From positions 1 to 64,000 of the forward strand of contig CAVYWD010000011.1 in assembly GCA_963772225.1 (NCBI GenBank): 64,000 nt of DNA, written 5' to 3'. The notes beneath the pieces are model-generated. The model was not told where the DNA came from and did no database searches. It saw only the letters and a program-made list of their open reading frames with translations. The translations under genes were made by a program, and so were the position numbers. The stretch comes from CAVYWD01 sp963772225. Lineage in GTDB: Bacteria > Myxococcota > Myxococcia > Myxococcales > UBA5297. How positions within the stretch are numbered: the first letter of the stretch is position 1; each line of letters opens with the position of its first letter. Below, in pieces: positions 43,701 through 52,514 of the stretch.

Positions 43701-46700
43701 ACACAGGTACCGCCGCGCCCGCTCGCGCAGCGCACCCGGTCCCGCCGCGCCTTCGTCCTTCGAGGCCGCCTCGTGGCTCGACTTCGGCGCCGAAGCGGGA
43801 GCCGATGGCCGGTCGCCCTCCTGCCGAGGGATCGAAAGGGCCTCGGCGCGATCGGGCCTCGCTCGGCGGGCGACGACACCGCCCGGTCCCAGCGCGAGCT
43901 CCTCGTCGACCGCGGTCCTCTCCAGGCGCCCGCGAGCGGTGGTCTTGATGAACGCCACCTGCGAGAGCGGGCCGGCGAGCAGCGCCTCCAGCGCCTCCAT
44001 CGCCTCCGCGGGCGCGAGCGAGCCGATCCCCGCCGACGTCATTCGGCGCCGGTGCTCGTCGGTGGCCACGGCGCCGTGCTCGCCCCAGAAGCCCCAGTTC
44101 ATCACCTTGACCGGGCAGGGCCAGGCGCGCCTCAGCGCGTGCGCATAGGCGTCCTCGAAGGTGCAGCCCGCGGCGTAGTTGCCCAGGCCGGGGGCCGCCT
44201 GCAGCGCCACCGTCGAGGAGAAGAAGAGCGCGAACGCGAGCGGCTCGCCGCCGAACACCTCGGCCGCCCGCACACTGGCGTCCACCTTGGCGGCGTACGC
44301 CTCGCGGAAGGCCGCCTCCGTCATCTTGGCCAGGCCCTTGTCGCGCAGGACGAGGGCGGAGTGCACGACGCCGCGGACCGCCGGGTGCCATTGCTTGATC
44401 TCCCGGTGGGCCTCGCGCAGCGACTCGAGGCTCGTCGCGTCCGCCTGGACGTAGCGCGGCGCCGGCCCCAATGACCCGAGCCGGTCGATCTTGGCTTGGA
44501 TGGAGGCGTCGAGCGGACGGCGGCCGATCCAGACCACCTGGGCCCCGTAGGCTCGGATCGCGTGCTCGCTCCAGACCTCGCCGACCCCGCCCGCGCCGCC
44601 GATGACGACGTACGCCCCACCCCGCTCGCACAGGGACGAGCCCTCTGTGGCGCCGGCGACCGGCAAGAGCCGCTGGCGGTACCACGTGCCAGCCCGGACC
44701 GCCCAGGCCCTGCCGGTCGGATCCGCTGGCGCGCGCAGAATCTTCTCGGCGCTCAGCGCGCCGTCCGCGTCGACGAGCCGAACCCGCCAGCTCGGGTACT
44801 CCCGGGCCATGACGCCCACCAGCCCGTGGACGCCGGCGTGCGTCGGGTCGACCGCGTCCTCGGCGCGCACTGCGATGCACAGGGACGTCAAGACCGTCCA
44901 GCTCAGCGCCTTGGCTCCGCCACCTCGGCTCAGCACCGCCTTGATCAAGCGGAAGAGGTGCAACGCGCCGAGCTCCTGTGCGTCCAGCAGCGCCTCGGGC
45001 GAGAGAGCAGCGCTCGCCTCCGGCGCGACCCAGACCAGCCCGTCGCCGTCCGCCAGCGCCCCGAGCTTCTCAGCGAGCGACTCGGCTGTCTCGCCTTCGC
45101 GGATCGCGAGGAACGCGGCGTCCGCGTGGGCCTCGCGGAGGGCGCGCGTCTGAGCCCCGTCGGCCCCGGCAATGACCGAGACCCGCTCCGGCGCCAACCC
45201 GACATCCGCCCGCGGCGGTGTCGCGGCGTCCCAGACCGGGGCGAGCATCTCGGCCTTCATCGCCTCGAGCGAGCCATCCTTCACCGGCCTGAGCGCGAGC
45301 CCCTTCGCCCGCGCGCACAGGTGCCCTGCCTCGTCGCAAAGGTCGACGTCGAAGACGAGCGCGCCGTCGCGCTCGGCCCCGGATCGGGCGCGAGCGTGCG
45401 CCCACATCGAGGCTCTCGACGCGGCGAGCACCTCCAGCTCCTCGAGGAAGAACGGCAGCGCCTTGGCCGGTCCCGGGCGGACGCCCGACGCCGCCTGGGC
45501 GACGAGGAGCCCCATCGCGCACTGGAGCGCGCCGTCGAGGGCGCTCGGGTTCAGCAGGCACCCGCGCCCCGCCTCCTGCGCCGCCGCGGGGACGGCGAGC
45601 TTGGCCAGCACCTCGCGCTCGCCGACGAAGAGCCGCTCGATCGCGCGGTGCCCCGGGCCGTAGTCGACGCCCAGAGCTTGGAACGCGGTGTAGCACTCGG
45701 CGCCGCTCAGCTCCGAGCGGCCGCAGCGGGACTTGAGCGCCGCGAGGTCCGTCCGCTGTCCCTCTTCGGGCAGCCCCAGGATCGCGGCGCCGCGGCAGAA
45801 GACTTGCCGCTCCTCGCGGTCCTCGCCGCCGCGGAAGATCTCGAACGCGATCGCCCCGCTCTCCTCTGGCGCGAGCTCGATGCTCACGTGCACTGCCTCG
45901 CCCTCCACGGCCAGCGGAGCGGTCCAGACCACCTCTCGCAGGCGCACCCCGGCGCCCGCCTCGCCCGCGGCGGCGGCGACCGCGGCGCGCGCGAGCTCGA
46001 GCTGGGCCGCCCCTGGCAGCACCTTGCGCCCGCCGACGATGTGGTCGCGCAGGAAGAGCTCGCACCCGGTGAAGGTGGAGGTGTAGCGCTGCGCTCCCAG
46101 GTCCGACGTGTTCTCGTGGAGCAGCGGATGGAGCGCCGGCCGAGGAAGGAGCGCGGCGGCGGAAGCGCCGCCCTCGCTCGCGGGAACCCAGTAGCGCTCG
46201 CGGGTGAACGGGTAGGTCGGCAGGCTCACGCGCCGACGCGCCTGCGCGCGATGGAGCTTGCCCCAGTCGAACGAGAGGCCCTCGACCCAGAGCGGGAGGA
46301 GCTTGCCGAACTTCCGCTTCTCGACCCACGCCTCCAGCGTCCGCGCCATGTCCTCGTCGTCGCCGAGCCGCGCCACCGTCTTGTCGCGCGAGCTCGCGCG
46401 TCCCCCAAAGACGCCCTCGGTCTCCCGCTCGCCGCCGAGGTACTGCTCGAGCTTCTGCGCCAGGTCCGAGGCCGAGCTCGCGACCAGCCCGAGGCGCTCT
46501 TCCATGGCCTCGCGGCCGACCTGCGTCGTGTACGCGATGTCGGCGAGCTCGACCTGCGAGAGCTCCGGGCCCTTGAGCGCTTCCAGCAGCCGCCGCGCGC
46601 TCTCTGTGAGCCGGCTCTCGTCGCGCGCGGAGAGGAGGACGACGGCCGGCCGCGGGGCCGCCTCCGCCGCGGCGGACGAGACCGCGCTCACGTGCTCCTG

Positions 46701-49700
46701 GACGATGAGGTGCGCGTTGGAGCCGCCGGCGCCGAAGGACGAGAGCCCCGCGATCCTCGGGTGCTCCCTCTTCTCGCCGCCGTCGGAGACGACGGGCCGC
46801 TCCCACGGCGCGAGCGCCTGCTGGACGCGGAACGGCGTGCGGTCGAACGCGATGTGCGGATTGAGGCTCCTCGAGTGCAGCGAGGGCACGAGCTGGCGGT
46901 GCTTCATCTGCAGCAGCACCTTGGTCAGCCCGGCGATGCCCGCGGCGCCCTCGCAGTGGCCGATGTTCGACTTGGCCGAGCCGATGGCGCAAGACCCGGG
47001 CTCCGAGGCGCCCTTGGCCTCGAAGGCCTTGGCGAGCCCGGCGATCTCGATGGGGTCGCCGAGCGACGTGCCGGTCCCGTGGGCCTCGAGGTAGCTGACG
47101 GCGCGCGGGTCGACGCCCGCGCGCGCCAGCGCGAGGCCGATCACGTTCGCCTGGGCGGCGGGGCTGGGCACCGTGAAGCCGTTGGTCTTGCCGCCGTGAT
47201 TGAGGGCGCTGCCCCTGATAACGCCATAGATGGAGTCGCCGTCGGCCACCGCGCGGGCGAGCGGCTTGAGCAGGGCGGCGCCGACGCCCTCGCCGGGCAC
47301 GTAGCCGTCGCCCCCTTCGCCGAAGCTCTCGCAGCGACCCTTGCTCGACACGTACCGGCCCTGGGCGAGCCAGAGGTACTTATTCGGGTGAATGGAGACG
47401 TTCACACCGCCCGCGATGGCCGCCTCGCACTCGCCGCGTTGCAGGCTCTGGCAGGCCAAGTGGATGGCCGTCAGCGATGAGGAGCAGAGCGTGTCCACGG
47501 CCATGGACGGGCCGCAGAAGTCGAAGAAGTACGAGACCCGGTTGGCGATGGACGCGGGGCTCGCCGAGAGCGCGAGGTTCCTCCCGCGGGCTTGCTCCTG
47601 CGCGCCGTAGAGCGCGTACTCCTCCCACATCACGCCGACGTAGACGCCGACGCTCGCCCGCGCGCCGGTCGCCGAGGAGCGAGCGAGCGACTCCCGGGTG
47701 TAGCCGGCGTCCTCGACGGCCTCGTAGGCGCACTGCAGGAACAGGCGCTCCTGCGGGTCCATGATCTCGGCTTCGCGCGGCGAGACGTTGAAGAAGAGCG
47801 GATTGAACTCGTCCACGCCGTCGATGAAGCCGCCCCACTTGCTGTAGGTCTTTCCGCGGCGGCCCTTGTCGGCGTCGAAGTAGAGGCCGTGGTCCCAGCG
47901 ACCCGGGGGCACCTCCGTGATGCTGTTCACGCCGTCGCGCAGGTTGGCCCAGAATTCGCGGACGTCGCGCGCGCCCGGGTAGCGCCCGGCGAGGCCGATG
48001 ATGGCGATGTCCACCGGGCCCGGCTCCGCCCGCTCGGGCTCGACAGGCCGCGACGCGCTCGCAAATCGGCGCGCGCGGATCTTCACCTCGAAGTTTTCGG
48101 CGATGGCCGGGGCCGCCGCCGAGCGCGCCTCGGGCGCCGGGCCGCTCGCGGCGGGCGCCGCGCTTCGAAGCTTCTCGGCGTGCGCGGAGAGGAAGTAGCC
48201 GGCGAGCTCCCGGATGTTCCGGTACTCGAAGAACAGCGTCTTGGAAAGCGGCCCGAAGGTGCGCTCGAGCTGCCGCGTGAGCTGCACCGTGGCGATGGAG
48301 TCGATGCCGTGGCTCTCCATCGGCGCCGCCTCGTCCATCCGCGAGGGCGCCACTTTCAGCACCTGCGACATCTCGCGCTTGACGAGCGCGACGGCCGCTT
48401 CGATGTCGGCGCTCGGCCGCGCGCCCTCGAGCTGCTCTGGCGCTCCTGCCGTAGGAGCCGCCGGCGCGGGTGGCCCCTCGAGCGCCCGCTGGAGCGCCGG
48501 GAGGTCGCCCTCCAGGTAGAGCACTCGCTTTGCGTCGATCGCGAGCGAGCGCCGGAGGGCATCGAGACCCGCGCGCGTCTCGATGGCCCGCATCCCGAAG
48601 CTCTCGCGGAGGTCGCGCTCCGCCTCCGCTCCGACGCGCATCCCGCCGCTTTTCCAGAGCGGCCAGTCGATGGAGAGCGTCCTGCCGCTCCGCTTGCCCG
48701 CGGACGCGAGCTCGGCGCGCAGCGATGCGTAGGCGTCCAGGAAAGCGTTGGCGGCCGCGTAGTCCGCCTGCCCCGCGTTGCCGAGCGCGCCCGCGGCAGA
48801 GGAGAAGAGGATGAAGCAGTCCAGCGAAAGGTCCTTCGTCGCCTCGTCCAGGTTCGCGGCGCCCAGCGCCTTGCCCGCGAAGACCTCCTCGAGCTCGCGC
48901 CGCTCCTTGCGCACGATGAAGCTGTCGCGCAGGACACCCGCGGAGTGGACCACGCCGTCGAGCCGGCCGTGGTCCCGGACGATGCCAGCGACCAGCGCGT
49001 CCACGGCCTCGCGCCTCGAGACGTCGACCTGCGAGTAGAGGACCTTGCAGCCGAGCGCCTCCAGGTCCAGGAGCCGCCGCGCCGCCTCGGGCGACAGCGC
49101 CGACCGCCCTGCGAGGTGGATGACCGCGCGCTTGGCTTCTCGCGCGATCTCCTCGGCCACGATCAGGCCGAGGCCGCCGGCGCCCCCGGAGACGAGGTAG
49201 ACGCCGCCGTCCTTCCACGGCGAAGCCAGCTCAGCGCCCGCGTCGACCTCTCGCCACCGCGCCGCCGCCCGAGCTCGGCCGCGATAGCGCACCTCGCGCG
49301 CGAGCGGGCCTCGCGCGCACTCGGCGAGCGCCGAGGCGACGCGCGCGCCGTCGCCCAGGTCCTGAAGCTCGATCACCTGGCCGAAGAGCGCCGGGTTTTC
49401 GCGGCCCGCGCTCCGGAGGAGCCCTCCGAGCGCGGCGTAGAGACCTTGCTCCCCAGCGCCGCCAAAGACCGCCTGGACGAGCGCCCGGCGCGGCTTCGAC
49501 TCGAGGAGCGCGCGGATTTCTTCCAGCGCCGCCCATGAGGCGCGCGCCACGCGCTCAGCGGCGCCGCCCTCGCCGGCACCGAGCTCCCGGCAGCGGACGC
49601 CGCCGAGCTGGGCGCGCACGCGCTCAGCGACGCCGGGACCCGGCTCGCAGAGGAGGACGAGGCGCTCCGGGGCGGCGAACGCCGCGGCCTCGGCGCCCGA

Positions 49701-52460
49701 GACAAGCGGCTCCCACGTCTGGATCGCCAGGAACCGGGCCACCTTGGCCGGCGCGCGCACGGCGAGGCCGCGCACGCGCCCGCAAATCGCTCCGCCCTCG
49801 GCGCACAGCTCGAGGTCGAAGACATGGGTCCCGTCGGCGCCACTCGACGGGCGAGCCAGGACGCGCACCCACTGAACCGCCGCGCCCTCGGCAGCGAGCT
49901 CTGCCTCCTCGACGGCGAACGGCATCGGAGGGCGGCCCGCCTCGGAAGCCTCGCCGGTGTTCGCCATGAGCAAGAGCGCCGCCTGCAAAGCCGAGTCGAG
50001 CGTCCCCACCGACGCCGCCGGCGCTCCCGCCGCGGCTGCGCTCACCGCGGCCAGGCGCCCGAGCGCCTCGCCTTGGCCCAGCGCCAGAGACTCGAGGCCG
50101 CGGTGGCTCGGCCCGTACTCGAAGCCGATGCGGCCGAGCTCGGCGTAGCACGCCGCGCCGTCGAGCGCGCGACCAGCGCATCGACTCGACACGGCCGCGA
50201 GGTCCAGGACCTGGACCTCGCTGCGCGGCGCCGCGGCCGCCTTGCCGTGGCAGTGGATCGGCGCGTCGCCACCTTCCGGCGCGTCGCTGGCGATCTCAAA
50301 GGAGATCTCCTCGTCGCCCTCGGGCGCCAGGGCGACATCGACCCGCCGCGCGGCGCCTCCGACCGTCAGCGGCCGGGCAAACACCACATCCCGGAGGCGA
50401 ATCGACGCCTCTCGCGCGCCGGGCAGCGAGAGCGCCGTCGCCACCCGCGCCATCTCCAGGAAGGCCGCGCCCGGCAACACCCGCTCGCCCTGCATCCGGT
50501 GGTCGGCCAGGAAGGGCTCGGCACCGGTGAACGTCGAGCTGAACCGCTGCGCCGTGAGGTCCGACGTGTTCGCCTGCACCAGCGGGTGGAGCCAGGCTTC
50601 CGCACCCTCGCGCCGCGGCTCGCCCGCCGGTACCCAGAAGCGCTCGCGCGAGAACGGATAGGGCGGAAGCCGAAGGTCGCGGGGCGCGCGGCCTCCGGCG
50701 AGCGCGTTCAGATCGAGGTCGGCGCCTTTCGCGTACAGCTCCGCCGCCGCGCCGAGCTTCGCCCGGTAGGCGCCCTCCCCCTGGGCGCGCGCCGCGCGCA
50801 GCTCGTCCATCAACGCGGGCGGTGCGGCCGGCGCGCTCGCGCCGCGATCCTTGGAGGCGGCACCGCGCCAGAGGTTCGGGCGCTCCTCGCCGGTTTGAAC
50901 GGCGGCGAGTCCCTTCCGCAGCTCATCCCAGTCCTTCGCCACGAAGGCCGCACGGACGTCGAGCCGCTCCCTCGCGCCGAGGAGCGCCGCGCTCAGCTCG
51001 CACAGGCGTCCGCGCGCGTGAGGCTGTTCCGCCCACGCCAACAGGTCGCCCGCCGCGCACCGCAAGGCATCGTGCGTCTTCGCGGAAAGACCGAAGAGGA
51101 AGCAGGGGGCGCCCTCGTTCGCCAACGCCGGCCGAGCTTGGGCCTGCGCCTCCTCGAGCACCACGTGAGCGTTGGTGCCCGCGAACCCGAACGAGCTCAC
51201 GCCCGCGCGGAGCGGAGCCGGCCCGCGCCATTCTTGGAGACGGTCCACCATGTAGAACGGCGTCCCCTCGAGCGCGATGCGGTGGTTGAGCCGCTGGAAT
51301 CCCTGCAGCGGCGGGAGCTGCCGGCGCTGCATCGACAAGAGGACCTTGATGACCCCCGCGATGCCCGCGGCCGACTCGAGGTGGCCGAGGTTCGTCTTCA
51401 CCGAGCTGATGGCGCAGCGAGCTTCCGCCGCGCCCTCGCGCCGCGCCCCCGCGAAGGCTTGGCGGAGCCCCTCGAGCTCCAGCGGGTCGCCCTTGGGCGT
51501 CCCGGTCCCGTGAGCCTCGATGGACGAGACCGTCTCGGGCTCCACCCGCGCGTCCCTCCAAGCGTCGCGGATGACCTCGGCCTGGGCGGTGGGATTGGGG
51601 TAGGACAGCGTGTGCGTCTTGCCGCTGTGATTGATGGCGCTTCCCTTGATGATCCCGTGGATCGCGTCGCCGTCCTCGAGCGCCTTGCGCAACGGCTTGA
51701 GGAGCAACAGGCCCGCGCCCTCGCCGCGCACCGTCCCGTCTGCCGCGTCGTCGAACGAGCGGCAGCGCCCGGTGGGCGAGAGGATCCCCATCTTGGCGAA
51801 GGAGATGTACCGGCGCGGCGTGAGGAGAATGTTAATGCCGCCTGCGAACGCCATGCTGCATTCGCCGCGCTGCAGGGACCGGATGGCCAGGTGGATGGCG
51901 TAGAGCGAGCTCGCGCACGCCGTGTCCATGGGCACGCTCGGGCCGCGCAGGTTGTACCAGTGCGAGATCCGGCTGGCGATGACGGAATGCGCGATGCCCG
52001 CCGCGTACTGCGCCTCAATGGCCCCCTGCTCTTCGAGGAGCTCCTTGTAATCGAGGATGGCCGAACCCATGAAGACGCCAGTGCGGCTGCCCCAAGCGGC
52101 CGAGGGGCGAATGCCGGCGTCCTCGAAGCAGGACCAGGCGAGCTCCAGCATGATGCGCTGCTGCGGGTCCAGGATCTCCGCGTCGCGCGGCGAGATGCTG
52201 AAGAACGATGCGTCGAAGAGGTCCACCCCCTCGATGAAGCTGCCCCACCGGCTGTTGGTCTTGTTGCGCTCCGCCTGCGGGTCGCCCCAGTGCTGCCGCC
52301 AGTCCCAGCGCTCGGGTGGAATCTCGCGGATCTCGCAGCGGCCCGCGGCGAGGTGGTCCCAGAACGACTCGGTGCCGCTCGCCCCCGGGAAACGACACGC
52401 CATCCCGACGACCGCGACGTCGTTCGAATTCTCCGTGGATGTCTCAGGTCCCGTGCTCAT
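40770..52460 (-). CDS. Trans-AT polyketide synthase, three modules
   Basis: 3896 residues. Module 1: KS (about 12-440, Cys182 in D-T-A-C-A-S-S), DH (about 622-850, H-x3-G-x4-P and L-D-S-A-L-Q), KR (about 1080-1290), ACP (Ser about 1387). Module 2: KS (about 1482-1900, D-T-L-C-S-S-S near 1657), DH (about 2112-2340), KR (about 2615-2820), ACP (Ser about 2947). Module 3: KS (about 3040-3470, D-S-A-C-S-S-S near 3197), a long Pro/Ala linker, ACP (Ser about 3787) and a C-terminal docking helix region. No AT anywhere, so malonyl comes from a trans-acting AT. Modules 1-2 should give double bonds. Module 3 leaves a beta-ketone, and its ACP reads G-L-D-S-I-V-G-V-E-W, where the Trp marks beta-branching ACPs. 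KR2 has Tyr-x3-Cys instead of Tyr-x3-Asn. Confidence 0.93.
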   Translation of the reverse strand: MSTGPETSTENSNDVAVVGMACRFPGASGTESFWDHLAAGRCEIREIPPERWDWRQHWGDPQAERNKTNSRWGSFIEGVDLFDASFFSISPRDAEILDPQQRIMLELAWSCFEDAGIRPSAAWGSRTGVFMGSAILDYKELLEEQGAIEAQYAAGIAHSVIASRISHWYNLRGPSVPMDTACASSLYAIHLAIRSLQRGECSMAFAGGINILLTPRRYISFAKMGILSPTGRCRSFDDAADGTVRGEGAGLLLLKPLRKALEDGDAIHGIIKGSAINHSGKTHTLSYPNPTAQAEVIRDAWRDARVEPETVSSIEAHGTGTPKGDPLELEGLRQAFAGARREGAAEARCAISSVKTNLGHLESAAGIAGVIKVLLSMQRRQLPPLQGFQRLNHRIALEGTPFYMVDRLQEWRGPAPLRAGVSSFGFAGTNAHVVLEEAQAQARPALANEGAPCFLFGLSAKTHDALRCAAGDLLAWAEQPHARGRLCELSAALLGARERLDVRAAFVAKDWDELRKGLAAVQTGEERPNLWRGAASKDRGASAPAAPPALMDELRAARAQGEGAYRAKLGAAAELYAKGADLDLNALAGGRAPRDLRLPPYPFSRERFWVPAGEPRREGAEAWLHPLVQANTSDLTAQRFSSTFTGAEPFLADHRMQGERVLPGAAFLEMARVATALSLPGAREASIRLRDVVFARPLTVGGAARRVDVALAPEGDEEISFEIASDAPEGGDAPIHCHGKAAAAPRSEVQVLDLAAVSSRCAGRALDGAACYAELGRIGFEYGPSHRGLESLALGQGEALGRLAAVSAAAAGAPAASVGTLDSALQAALLLMANTGEASEAGRPPMPFAVEEAELAAEGAAVQWVRVLARPSSGADGTHVFDLELCAEGGAICGRVRGLAVRAPAKVARFLAIQTWEPLVSGAEAAAFAAPERLVLLCEPGPGVAERVRAQLGGVRCRELGAGEGGAAERVARASWAALEEIRALLESKPRRALVQAVFGGAGEQGLYAALGGLLRSAGRENPALFGQVIELQDLGDGARVASALAECARGPLAREVRYRGRARAAARWREVDAGAELASPWKDGGVYLVSGGAGGLGLIVAEEIAREAKRAVIHLAGRSALSPEAARRLLDLEALGCKVLYSQVDVSRREAVDALVAGIVRDHGRLDGVVHSAGVLRDSFIVRKERRELEEVFAGKALGAANLDEATKDLSLDCFILFSSAAGALGNAGQADYAAANAFLDAYASLRAELASAGKRSGRTLSIDWPLWKSGGMRVGAEAERDLRESFGMRAIETRAGLDALRRSLAIDAKRVLYLEGDLPALQRALEGPPAPAAPTAGAPEQLEGARPSADIEAAVALVKREMSQVLKVAPSRMDEAAPMESHGIDSIATVQLTRQLERTFGPLSKTLFFEYRNIRELAGYFLSAHAEKLRSAAPAASGPAPEARSAAAPAIAENFEVKIRARRFASASRPVEPERAEPGPVDIAIIGLAGRYPGARDVREFWANLRDGVNSITEVPPGRWDHGLYFDADKGRRGKTYSKWGGFIDGVDEFNPLFFNVSPREAEIMDPQERLFLQCAYEAVEDAGYTRESLARSSATGARASVGVYVGVMWEEYALYGAQEQARGRNLALSASPASIANRVSYFFDFCGPSMAVDTLCSSSLTAIHLACQSLQRGECEAAIAGGVNVSIHPNKYLWLAQGRYVSSKGRCESFGEGGDGYVPGEGVGAALLKPLARAVADGDSIYGVIRGSALNHGGKTNGFTVPSPAAQANVIGLALARAGVDPRAVSYLEAHGTGTSLGDPIEIAGLAKAFEAKGASEPGSCAIGSAKSNIGHCEGAAGIAGLTKVLLQMKHRQLVPSLHSRSLNPHIAFDRTPFRVQQALAPWERPVVSDGGEKREHPRIAGLSSFGAGGSNAHLIVQEHVSAVSSAAAEAAPRPAVVLLSARDESRLTESARRLLEALKGPELSQVELADIAYTTQVGREAMEERLGLVASSASDLAQKLEQYLGGERETEGVFGGRASSRDKTVARLGDDEDMARTLEAWVEKRKFGKLLPLWVEGLSFDWGKLHRAQARRRVSLPTYPFTRERYWVPASEGGASAAALLPRPALHPLLHENTSDLGAQRYTSTFTGCELFLRDHIVGGRKVLPGAAQLELARAAVAAAAGEAGAGVRLREVVWTAPLAVEGEAVHVSIELAPEESGAIAFEIFRGGEDREERQVFCRGAAILGLPEEGQRTDLAALKSRCGRSELSGAECYTAFQALGVDYGPGHRAIERLFVGEREVLAKLAVPAAAQEAGRGCLLNPSALDGALQCAMGLLVAQAASGVRPGPAKALPFFLEELEVLAASRASMWAHARARSGAERDGALVFDVDLCDEAGHLCARAKGLALRPVKDGSLEAMKAEMLAPVWDAATPPRADVGLAPERVSVIAGADGAQTRALREAHADAAFLAIREGETAESLAEKLGALADGDGLVWVAPEASAALSPEALLDAQELGALHLFRLIKAVLSRGGGAKALSWTVLTSLCIAVRAEDAVDPTHAGVHGLVGVMAREYPSWRVRLVDADGALSAEKILRAPADPTGRAWAVRAGTWYRQRLLPVAGATEGSSLCERGGAYVVIGGAGGVGEVWSEHAIRAYGAQVVWIGRRPLDASIQAKIDRLGSLGPAPRYVQADATSLESLREAHREIKQWHPAVRGVVHSALVLRDKGLAKMTEAAFREAYAAKVDASVRAAEVFGGEPLAFALFFSSTVALQAAPGLGNYAAGCTFEDAYAHALRRAWPCPVKVMNWGFWGEHGAVATDEHRRRMTSAGIGSLAPAEAMEALEALLAGPLSQVAFIKTTARGRLERTAVDEELALGPGGVVARRARPDRAEALSIPRQEGDRPSAPASAPKSSHEAASKDEGAAGPGALRERARRYLCARVGEVLKVPVERVKPSEPLGRYGIDSITVVQLANALRPAFGEVKETLLFEHQTIDALAEELARTRPEAAAALPVEGGATAAVAEVPAARAPAAGPAFRKAVRGGARRSGSERVEGRGDASPVAIVGLAGRYPKSRDVNELWRNLRDGRSCISEVPADRWDWREYYDEEKGRFGALYSKWGGFLDDIGRFDPAFFHVSPREAAQMDPQERLFLETAYACIEEAGYTPASLCASRSVGVFVGAMNANYGNGAAFWSIANRVSFLLDFQGPSLAVDSACSSSLTALHLAVESLQSGTCECAVAGGVNLIVDPLHYARLSAASMLSPGDRCRSFGEGADGMIDGEGVGAVVLKPLDRALADGDHVWAVIRGSMLNAGGRTNGYTVPNPRAQQAVIAQALRRARVSPRRVSYVEAHGTGTELGDPIEIAGLTQAFEEGTADRQFCAIGSAKSNLGHCESAAGIAGLTKVLLQMKHGQLAPSLHAKAQNPRIDFAHSPFTLQRELAEWKRPRVEVEGGLKEIPRIAGISSFGAGGANAHVVVEEPPAERRPRPQVPDQASALMVLSARTAPDLREKARQLAEAVRDGALGDASLADVAYTLQVGREAMAERFGALARSAQELREKLAAFAEGAGCPPGCRRGRSAEGERDSAGAPSEAGAQEAAEAFASGDFEKVLALWVGGSAVDWARLWEEPKPRRVGLPTYPFAGERYWTTPGRERLKLLSAKARQPPAPDGDAPEATPRAIETVAPAPSAAPLQAAQPRKVAKLAAPEEVAAPTKAAMPAAGDRRRVVLRPLAAGGPASASVDPPKQVTSAPRPSPAPQRASVEVAPRPTVDAGRLNQELVESLAKALYLQPGEVELDKKFVDMGLDSIVGVEWIKALNKRYGLGLKATAVYDHPNLRAFTVFVAKELGRRELAPPALAERAPQVERASAAPREAGASAQSLREVLRQVQQGTLSAEEADLLFQALEDVGSPRAEAP

Positions 52461-52514
52461 CGCCTGGCCTCTCGATTCGAACTGGATTGTCTGGCTGCTT
52501 GCCGCCCTCGATGA

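Noticed and set aside
40851..47480. Long plus-strand frames of more than 900 codons opposite the PKS
   Set aside because: They mirror the third-position GC bias of the real minus-strand PKS. Their translations are Arg/Ala/Gly-rich with no domain, while the minus strand shows continuous KS, DH, KR and ACP motifs.
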